A stretch of 35,319 nt of DNA from positions 1 to 35,319 of the IMG/VR virus record IMGVR_UViG_3300038701_001387; one strand, given 5' to 3'. The notes under the pieces were generated by a model. The model was not told where the DNA came from. It did no database searches and worked only from the letters and a program-made list of their open reading frames with translations. A program made the position numbers and the translations under genes. Shown here piece by piece: positions 30,874-35,319 of the stretch. The number at the start of each line of letters is the position of its first letter. Within the stretch, counting starts at the first letter, position 1. This stretch comes from a virus.

Positions 30874-31440
30874 TTAACCCACAGCAGCTTGGGGAAATTC
30901 TTCATTAGCTGGTTGATATCCGAGCACACGCATCTTTAATTGAGATTTGTAGTAATCTACAAGCGTGTCCGCGTTAAAATCAGATGTACCCCAAACAACG
31001 GTGTCATGCTTTTCAAATAAGTCTTTAAACATCATTTCAAAAAATGGCTTTCCTAATCCATTTCCTCTCTGTCCTTTGAACAGGGCAAGGTTATGAATTT
31101 CTATTGTAGATTTGCTTTGAACAATATCATTGAATTGAGAGAATATAGCACTAGGCGGCCCGATAAGGGCATAGCCTATAGGCGCTTTATTTTTTCTTAA
31201 TACCCTTAGTCTTGTATCTGGGTGTGATAATAAGGGCATCATCGCTTCTTCTTGGTGAGCTTCGATTTTATCCCACTGGACACCTGTTTCAATTTTCTTA
31301 ACAAGGGCTGAGAAGTTTTCCCATGTAGGTTCAATTTCAGCGTAATCTAAGCCAGGCCAAGCTTTAGCGAAGTGCTCAGATAGCACGCCAGCTTGCCAAT
31401 CTCTTTTAAATATTGCTAAAAAGTGTTTGCCGAAATTCAT
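30874..31440 (-). CDS. GNAT N-acetyltransferase paired with an Xre sensor
   Basis: The 188-aa protein has the GNAT core: beta strands RLRVLRKNKAPIGYALIGPP (about 77-96), IEIHNLALF, and motif A QRGNGLGKPFFEMMF (R-x-x-G-x-G type acetyl-CoA loop, about 122-136), then NADTLVDYYKSQLKMRVLGY. A long helical N-terminus (1-75) may bind the substrate. The ATG overlaps the upstream Xre gene stop (ATGA), so both are made together. The acceptor is unknown. It lies in the immunity region and is not a usual phage gene, so it is probably a lysogenic-conversion gene. Confidence 0.78.
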   Translation of the reverse strand: MNFGKHFLAIFKRDWQAGVLSEHFAKAWPGLDYAEIEPTWENFSALVKKIETGVQWDKIEAHQEEAMMPLLSHPDTRLRVLRKNKAPIGYALIGPPSAIFSQFNDIVQSKSTIEIHNLALFKGQRGNGLGKPFFEMMFKDLFEKHDTVVWGTSDFNADTLVDYYKSQLKMRVLGYQPANEEFPQAAVG

Positions 31441-32084
31441 GGCTCAAATGCCTCGTTTTCCCATGATTTTTCAAAGAAATGACGCATTTGATCTGCCGTA
31501 TCTTTTTGGTCAATCACAACAGCAAGAACATCATTATTGTCAAAATTTAGAAACGCTATTTTAGAACCGTAGATGTATATAGTTTTATCGCTAAACAATT
31601 CTTCTGGTAGCCATTTGTACGAGCAATAAGAAGATCCAAGAAAGGAATCGTCCCCTTCTTTTACAACGACCCTAAAGGTGAAACGCTCAGATAGTTTTAA
31701 CATCCTCTCTAGGTGCATATCCAAGAAGTCTTTTCCTAGTGCATTTAAGACAAGATCCGATACACCATTATAAAGCCAGATATCAGTTTGTTTTTCTGAT
31801 TTAACAGTATTGTAAATATCGGTATAAAATTCTCGAAAGCCGTCAGTCCCTCGGTATTCTCTAACGCCAATAGGGGCCTTCCTAACGCCTTGACCGTCTA
31901 TGAACTCTAGCCCATGCCCCTCATAATAGAGCTGCAGGGTGGCTAAAGTTTGGGCGTTGCCTTTACTCTTTTCGTTTTCAATTTTTGAAAGAGTGGCTTT
32001 ATCTATCGAGCAATCCTCACAAACCCTTGACTGGTCTAGGTTTAAGTGCGCTCTGGCCTGTCTGAGCTGGGCTGCTGTAATCAT
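31437..32084 (-). CDS. Xre-family regulator with C-terminal PLD/TrmB-like sensor domain
   Basis: The 215-aa protein has an N-terminal Xre HTH (MITAAQLRQARAHLNLDQSR, CSIDKATLSKIENEKSKG, 1-45), then YYEGHGLEFIDGQGVRK, typical of proteobacterial Xre regulators. The C-terminal domain (about 78-210: FREFYTDIYNTVKSEKQTDI, IWLYNG, FTFRVVVKEGD, IYIYGSKIAFLNFDNNDVLA, MRHFFEKSW) resembles the PLD-like effector domain of TrmB-type regulators. It likely senses a small molecule or modified substrate. It has its own divergent promoter region (32085-32204) and is coupled to the GNAT gene. Confidence 0.72.
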   Translation of the reverse strand: MITAAQLRQARAHLNLDQSRVCEDCSIDKATLSKIENEKSKGNAQTLATLQLYYEGHGLEFIDGQGVRKAPIGVREYRGTDGFREFYTDIYNTVKSEKQTDIWLYNGVSDLVLNALGKDFLDMHLERMLKLSERFTFRVVVKEGDDSFLGSSYCSYKWLPEELFSDKTIYIYGSKIAFLNFDNNDVLAVVIDQKDTADQMRHFFEKSWENEAFEP

Positions 32085-32204
32085 AAAAACACCATTTATA
32101 TTGCGTTTAATCCATATTTATTAATTTTTTTAACGCCTTATTAACCTTTTGTCTATAAAAATGTTGAAACTTAATTATGAAAACAGTGCTGGGGAGCAAC
32201 TAAA
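32085..32204. promoter_or_regulatory. Divergent AT-rich promoter region
   Basis: The gap lies between the start of the Xre gene (left) and the 97-aa gene (right). It is very AT-rich with several TATA-like boxes (TATAAA at 32154) and two TTATTAA copies at 32118 and 32138, 20 bp apart, a possible regulator site. No -35/-10 pair is certain. Confidence 0.4.
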
Positions 32205-32498
32205 ATGAGTAACACTTTAAGAAAAATAGAAATGACAGTGTTTTGCGCGGAGCAGGACGATAACTACGAAGTTAGCTACTTTGATGTAAAAGAAGTTAAC
32301 GATGAGCTAGCGAAGGCCAAGACCAGAGTAAAGAAGAGTATTGGCGGCGTTCGCGTGATTTACAGACAAAAAGAGATATTTGAATACAAATTCACTAGAG
32401 ATTGGGATGAGTATAAGGATCTGCGTCGTAAATCCAACATGCTAACAAGCCGCTTTATTAAGCAGTGCGAGAACAGGGCAAAGAAATATAGAGGTTAG
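32205..32498 (+). CDS. Hypothetical protein of the immunity region (97 aa)
   Basis: The product starts MSNTLRKIEMTVFCAEQDDN and is basic at the C-terminus (FIKQCENRAKKYRG); the middle has strands and helices (YEVSYFDVKEVNDELAKAKT, GGVRVIYRQKEIFEYKF). No known domain. The ribosome site GGGGAGCAACTAAA is good. It is the only plus-strand gene inside the immunity region, transcribed away from the Xre gene and converging with the lipoprotein gene 1 bp away. It might counter the repressor or be a third part of the Xre-GNAT cassette. Confidence 0.55.
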   Translation: MSNTLRKIEMTVFCAEQDDNYEVSYFDVKEVNDELAKAKTRVKKSIGGVRVIYRQKEIFEYKFTRDWDEYKDLRRKSNMLTSRFIKQCENRAKKYRG

Positions 32499-32499
32499 A

Positions 32500-32994
32500 T
32501 TAGTAACTATTACAATGAACTGTATTTCCAATTGCAGAACATGACGTATAAGTCGGCTGGTTATTCTGCAGTGAGTTTGTAAAATCTTGCCAAGCTCTTT
32601 GTTGATTAGCTTGTCTTTGGGCAAACACGGCATCTTGTTGAGCCTTTATTGATAAAATGGCTTCACAATCTAGTTTTCTTTTGTTTTTTTCTTTTGTAAA
32701 GGCATCTCTGCCTATTTTAGTGGTGCCATTCATCCAAATTGTACAGACTTCAACGTTTGTAGATTTTGATGCAAGGTTTCTATAGGAGTGTGTTAGCACT
32801 TTTGTACAGTTGACTTTTCTATTCTTCACGGCTTTATCAACAGCGTCAATTTGATACTTTTGGTGATCCAAACACAAAGCTAGCTCCGACACTTCATTCA
32901 GCTGGTCTTCATTCATACCAAAAGTTAAGGGCTTGTTAGTTGTGGCTTGGCAAGCTGAAACAGCTAGCAATGATAAAAACAGTAAATATTTCAT
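32500..32994 (-). CDS. Prophage lipoprotein (164 aa), candidate superinfection-exclusion factor
   Basis: The protein has a lipoprotein signal (MKYLLFLSLLAVSACQATTN, lipobox AVSAC with Cys15). The mature part is helical with several cysteines and ends in a Tyr/Ser/Cys motif, YTSCSAIGNTVHCNSY, common in small outer-membrane lipoproteins. The ATG sits 1 bp after the repressor stop, with GAGGAATAAT as ribosome site, so it is expressed with the repressor in the lysogen. Phage lipoproteins expressed this way often block adsorption or injection by related phages; this role is inferred. Confidence 0.7.
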   Translation of the reverse strand: MKYLLFLSLLAVSACQATTNKPLTFGMNEDQLNEVSELALCLDHQKYQIDAVDKAVKNRKVNCTKVLTHSYRNLASKSTNVEVCTIWMNGTTKIGRDAFTKEKNKRKLDCEAILSIKAQQDAVFAQRQANQQRAWQDFTNSLQNNQPTYTSCSAIGNTVHCNSY

Positions 32995-32995
32995 A

Positions 32996-33304
32996 TTATT
33001 CCTCGTGAACTTTTAATAAATCATCGATCGCCTTCTGGATGTGATCGGGGGCTGTTTGGTATCTTTTTACCAAGTCGCTAGTTTCTTCAGTAGCTATGGT
33101 CTGCGGATCTACAAACAAATGCCATACTGGGATATTTAATACACGAGAAATTTCAGTTATCCATACTGAATGAAACTTTCTTTCTCCTGATAACAGCATA
33201 CTTACTTGGCCCTTAGAGCAATCAAGCAGCTCTGCAAGCTTTTCCTGGGTGATCTGAGCTTCTTTAAGAACCTCTTTAAGGCGCCAATCTTTCATAAATA
33301 ACAT
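32996..33304 (-). CDS. Short Xre-type phage repressor
   Basis: The 102-aa protein (ATG 33304; ATG 33295 is also possible) has an N-terminal HTH: WRLKEVLKEAQITQEKLAEL, LDCSKGQVSMLLSGERKF (about 7-44), then VWITEISRVLNIPVWHLFVD and a helical end TAPDHIQKAIDDLLKVHEE. A GTG at 33370 would start inside the operator and is rejected. There is no LexA/CI-type peptidase domain, so induction cannot go by self-cleavage. It is flanked by the OR/PR operators and is the natural ligand of both operator pairs. Confidence 0.8.
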   Translation of the reverse strand: MLFMKDWRLKEVLKEAQITQEKLAELLDCSKGQVSMLLSGERKFHSVWITEISRVLNIPVWHLFVDPQTIATEETSDLVKRYQTAPDHIQKAIDDLLKVHEE

Positions 33305-33331
33305 AGAAGACAATCCTGACTTTCTAAACAA

Positions 33332-33384
33332 TACACAAATTGTGAACTTTTGCTCTTGACTAATATTCACAAATTGTGAACAAT
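33332..33384 (+). promoter_or_regulatory. OR/PR: right operator pair and promoter
   Basis: TACACAAATTGTGAA (33332-33346, one change) and TTCACAAATTGTGAA (33366-33380, perfect) lie 34 bp apart with TTGACT (33356-33361) between; a -10-like AACAAT at 33379-33384 is 17 bp on. It faces right into the early genes and copies the OL/PL layout. The repressor gene starts 28 bp to the left, so the same sites can control the repressor promoter. Confidence 0.82.
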
Positions 33385-33406
33385 GTCATCAAGTCATGGA
33401 GATGGC

Positions 33407-33552
33407 GGAGTAGGGGTACTCCAAAGTTGGGATTCGTTGGCGGGAACATTCTCTTATGGAAGGAGAACTATTAAGTGGGCCAACGGATTCCCTGCTTCTC
33501 CCTTATGGAAGGGGAAAAGAATTTGAAATGGATACCCCCCGCACTTGGCGGA
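33407..33552 (+). other. Multi-stem leader of the right early operon
   Basis: The 230-bp stretch before the first gene holds a perfect hairpin GGAGTA-GGGG-TACTCC (33407-33422), two similar hairpins sharing CTTATGGAAGG (about 33449-33467 and 33492-33516), and a G/C-rich stem CCGC/GCGG (near 33528-33550). No convincing gene fits. Possible antitermination (put/nut-like) or regulatory RNA. Confidence 0.45.
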
Positions 33553-33613
33553 GGGCATCACTGTTTGGGGGTAAGCCCACATATAGCAACTTTATCATGT
33601 GGAATTCACATAA

Positions 33614-33880
33614 ATGTATAATGAAACGCAAAATTTATTATTAAACGCTTTCCCCAAGGGGTATTGGGAGACGGTAAAAGTTTACGTTGAACGAGTTTCA
33701 AAAGAAACTGGCGAAGCGATCTCATACATTCACGACCTTTATTACAACCGAGCGAAGCTATCAGCTTTTGCGCGGCAACATCTTATTCATCTGGCATCCG
33801 TCAGAGAGCAATCCAACAAAGACGACAACCAACTAAACCTGTGGGGGGACCATGAGCGGAACAATCATTACTACATTTGA
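33614..33880 (+). CDS. Small hypothetical early protein (88 aa)
   Basis: The product MYNETQNLLLNAFPKGYWET... is helical and tyrosine-rich (YVERVSKETGEAISYIHDLY, AFARQHLIHLASVREQ) and ends NHYYI. No family is recognised. It is the first clear gene of the right early operon, after the structured leader. The ribosome site is weak. The stop lies just before the nuclease gene. Confidence 0.55.
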   Translation: MYNETQNLLLNAFPKGYWETVKVYVERVSKETGEAISYIHDLYYNRAKLSAFARQHLIHLASVREQSNKDDNQLNLWGDHERNNHYYI

Positions 33881-33888
33881 GGCACAAC

Positions 33889-34203
33889 ATGCCGAATAGA
33901 TCAAAAGATAAAGGCTCAAGAGAAGAGCGTGACGTTGTTAATTATCATCGCGAGTTAGGTATACCCGCAAACAGAACATTAGAAGCGGGAGCACGTTCTG
34001 ACGGCTCTAACACATGGGACGTTGATATTCATTACAGAGGACTAGATCACGTGCCACTGATTGGCGAATGCAAGGTTAGAGGTGATGGCTTTAAGCAGCT
34101 TTACACATGGTTGGGAGAAAATGATTTCCTCACCGTAAGAGCAGACAGGCAGGAAAGACTTTACGTCATACCGCAAAGAGTTTGGGAACTATTAATCAAG
34201 TAA
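33889..34203 (+). CDS. PDDEXK nuclease, Holliday-junction-resolvase-like
   Basis: The 104-aa protein starts MPNRSKDKGSREERDVVNYH. It has the PDDEXK core: Glu in the first helix (E12/E13), TWDVDIHYRG with Asp44, and LIGECKVRGDGFKQLYTWLG with E60-x-K62, then RLYVIPQRVWELL. This small form resembles phage Hjc-like resolvases and VRR-NUC enzymes, which cut branched DNA. ATG 33889 has GAGG 6 bp upstream. It lies in the DNA-metabolism cluster with two methyltransferases. Confidence 0.75.
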   Translation: MPNRSKDKGSREERDVVNYHRELGIPANRTLEAGARSDGSNTWDVDIHYRGLDHVPLIGECKVRGDGFKQLYTWLGENDFLTVRADRQERLYVIPQRVWELLIK

Positions 34204-34219
34204 TTCATCAGGGGGAAAC

Positions 34220-34705
34220 ATGAGTGAACTAAGGCAGGGTGTAGGCGAAAGTAACGAATGGTATACGCCATTGTTTATTTTTGAAGCTTTGGGAGTAACC
34301 TTTGATTTAGACCCTTGCGCTCCTAACAAAGACCATTGGACGCCAGCTGCAAAATTTTACACCAAAGAGGATGACGGACTCTCACAAGATTGGAACGGAT
34401 TTGTATTTATGAATCCTCCATTTGGCGGAAGAAACGGACATGTTCCTTGGTTAGAAAAGTTTATTGAGCACTACAATGGCATTGCAATAGTAAGGGCTTA
34501 CACTTCATCAGCTTGGTGGCATGAATACATTCCAAAATGTACAGGGGTTCTGTTTCCTAAAGGTAAAACTAAGTTCATTAAACCAGATGGCACCATAGGA
34601 GGCTCTCCTTCTTCAGGCGTCGCCTTGCTCGCTTGTTCAGGCTATGCAGCAGAGATTTTAAAACAATCAGGGTTAGGCATATATATGGAGCAGGCGACAG
34701 TATGA
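34220..34705 (+). CDS. Dam-type DNA N6-adenine methyltransferase
   Basis: The 161-aa protein belongs to the phage N-6-adenine methyltransferase family (Dam, PF05869 type): NEWYTPLFIFEALGVTFDLD (about 12-31), DPCAPN, FYTKEDDGLSQDW and the catalytic FMNPPFGG (NPPF 65-68), then PKGKTKFIKPDG and SPSSGVALLA. It uses S-adenosylmethionine to methylate adenine, probably shielding phage DNA from restriction or marking it. Start ATG 34220 follows CAGGGGGAAAC. It ends inside the next small gene. Confidence 0.88.
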   Translation: MSELRQGVGESNEWYTPLFIFEALGVTFDLDPCAPNKDHWTPAAKFYTKEDDGLSQDWNGFVFMNPPFGGRNGHVPWLEKFIEHYNGIAIVRAYTSSAWWHEYIPKCTGVLFPKGKTKFIKPDGTIGGSPSSGVALLACSGYAAEILKQSGLGIYMEQATV

Positions 34706-34914
34706 ACGACAAGATAGACGAAATACTAGAAGAAGTTACCAAGAATTATTCTTGTACCGTTCAGCAATTAAGAAGCCCTCAAAGAGCTTCACATTTGGTT
34801 AAAGCCCGTAGAAGGGTAAGCCGCAAGTTAAGACAACAAGGGATGTCCTATCCCCAAATAGGAAGAGTACTCAATAAAGATCACACAACAATTATTCATC
34901 ACTTACGGGGGTAA
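34702..34914 (+). CDS. DnaA domain IV-like DNA-binding protein
   Basis: The 70-aa protein starts MNDKIDEILEEVTKNYSCTV at ATG 34702 and ends with the DnaA box-binding helix-turn-helix: KARRRVSRKLRQQGMSYPQI and GRVLNKDHTTIIHHL. Only domain IV of DnaA is present, without ATPase. It could bind DnaA boxes at the phage origin or compete with host DnaA. The DUF1376 replication gene lies two genes further along the circle. It overlaps the Dam gene by 4 nt. Confidence 0.82.
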   Translation: MNDKIDEILEEVTKNYSCTVQQLRSPQRASHLVKARRRVSRKLRQQGMSYPQIGRVLNKDHTTIIHHLRG

Positions 34915-34920
34915 GTCATA

Positions 34921-35319
34921 ATGAAAGTATTAAATCTGTATGCGGGCTTAGGCGGTAATAGAAAGCTCTGGAAAGATGTTGAAGTTACGGCTGTAGAGCA
35001 AGACCCGAAAATAGCCAAGGTTTATCAAAGGTTATTTCCAAACGATAAGGTCGTAATAGGTGATGCCCATGAATATCTTTTAGCACACTCTGGAGAGTAT
35101 GATTTTATTTGGTCTAGCCCACCATGTCAGACGCATTCAAAGATGGCTAAAGCTACCAGGCACAAACTAAAACGGTATGTTGATTTATCCCTATACCAAG
35201 AAATACTTTATCTTGAGCATTTTTATAATGGTGGATGGGTAGTTGAGAACGTGTTGCCACATTATCAACCTTTAATTCCAGCACAACAAATAGGGCGTCA
35301 TTTGTATTGGTCTAATCTT
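34921..35319 (+). CDS. Mini DNA C5-cytosine methyltransferase, N-terminal part (continues at 3)
   Basis: The reading frame starts MKVLNLYAGLGGNRKLWKDV (motif I, NLYAGLGG), goes on with TAVEQDP (motif II), IGDAHEY (motif III) and SSPPCQTHS (motif IV; catalytic Cys69 in PPC), and runs off the window. Through the terminal repeat it joins bases 3-344 to give a 203-aa enzyme. The frame continues into the overlap to 35319 without a stop. It is shorter than standard C5 methyltransferases (usually above 300 aa). It follows the DnaA-like gene by 6 bp. Confidence 0.85.
   Translation, partial: MKVLNLYAGLGGNRKLWKDVEVTAVEQDPKIAKVYQRLFPNDKVVIGDAHEYLLAHSGEYDFIWSSPPCQTHSKMAKATRHKLKRYVDLSLYQEILYLEHFYNGGWVVENVLPHYQPLIPAQQIGRHLYWSNL
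35191..35316. repeat. Terminal direct repeat, right copy
   Basis: Identical to 3-128 over 126 bp; base 35317 (C) differs from 129 (T), which would change Phe to Leu in the methyltransferase. Marks the closure point of the circular map. Confidence 0.93.

Noticed and set aside
33305-33370. Longer repressor starting at GTG 33370
   Set aside because: The start would lie inside the OR palindrome and the added residues do not look like a repressor N-terminus.
33456-33644. 62-aa reading frame over the right early leader
   Set aside because: Odd composition, lies across several stem-loops, overlaps the better supported gene at 33614, and its start sits inside a hairpin.
3-35316. True long terminal repeats of the packaged DNA
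   Set aside because: The overlap is short and of a size typical for assembler closure; a P22-type terminase predicts headful packaging with variable, larger redundancy.

Overview
The window is the complete genome of a temperate, short-tailed (P22-like, podovirus-type) phage or excised prophage, cut open inside one gene. Bases 3-128 recur at 35191-35316, so the molecule closes into a circle of about 35,188 bp, and the DNA cytosine methyltransferase broken by the window ends is restored in frame (203 aa). Base composition is moderately AT-rich. The lysis genes (SAR endolysin, inner-membrane Rz, outer-membrane lipoprotein Rz1) and the tRNA-Phe-type attachment site point to a Gram-negative host, probably a proteobacterium; the sequence does not fix the genus.

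Right early operon, + strand, 33.4 kb through the junction to 2.7 kb: a leader with several stem-loops, a small unknown gene, a PDDEXK nuclease, a Dam-type N6-adenine methyltransferase, a stand-alone DnaA domain IV protein, a mini C5-cytosine methyltransferase, a YdaU/DUF1376 replication protein, three small unknown genes and a free-standing LexA DNA-binding domain. It is followed by a candidate late promoter, a strong terminator and two more stem-loops, an arrangement like pR'/tR' of lambdoid phages.

Late region, + strand, 2.9-21.75 kb: terminase small and large subunits, portal, scaffold, coat, gp4 and gp10 tail-neck proteins, a GNAT-like protein, three ejection proteins (the last with a lytic transglycosylase domain), a tail fibre, then holin, a DnaQ-fold exonuclease, endolysin, Rz/Rz1, and a second receptor protein with an SGNH esterase and a discoidin domain.

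Integration and left early region, - strand, 21.8-30.2 kb: attP carrying a tRNA-Phe 3' half, integrase, excisionase, many small accessory genes (one with a 27-bp tandem repeat), then HNH/DUF968-like protein, SSB, Gp157-like and Rad52-family annealing proteins.

Immunity region, 30.2-33.4 kb: bounded on each side by a promoter with the same operator pair (15-bp palindrome TTCACAAATTGTGAA, two copies exactly 34 bp apart at both ends, a TTGACT box between them). This is an OL/PL and OR/PR design. Inside lie a short Xre-type repressor translationally linked to a lipoprotein gene (candidate superinfection-exclusion factor), an Xre-sensor plus GNAT gene pair, a 97-aa unknown protein and a 50-aa HTH protein. 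The least explained parts are the Xre-sensor/GNAT cassette, the repressor-lipoprotein pair, the nonapeptide-repeat protein, and several structured non-coding stretches.
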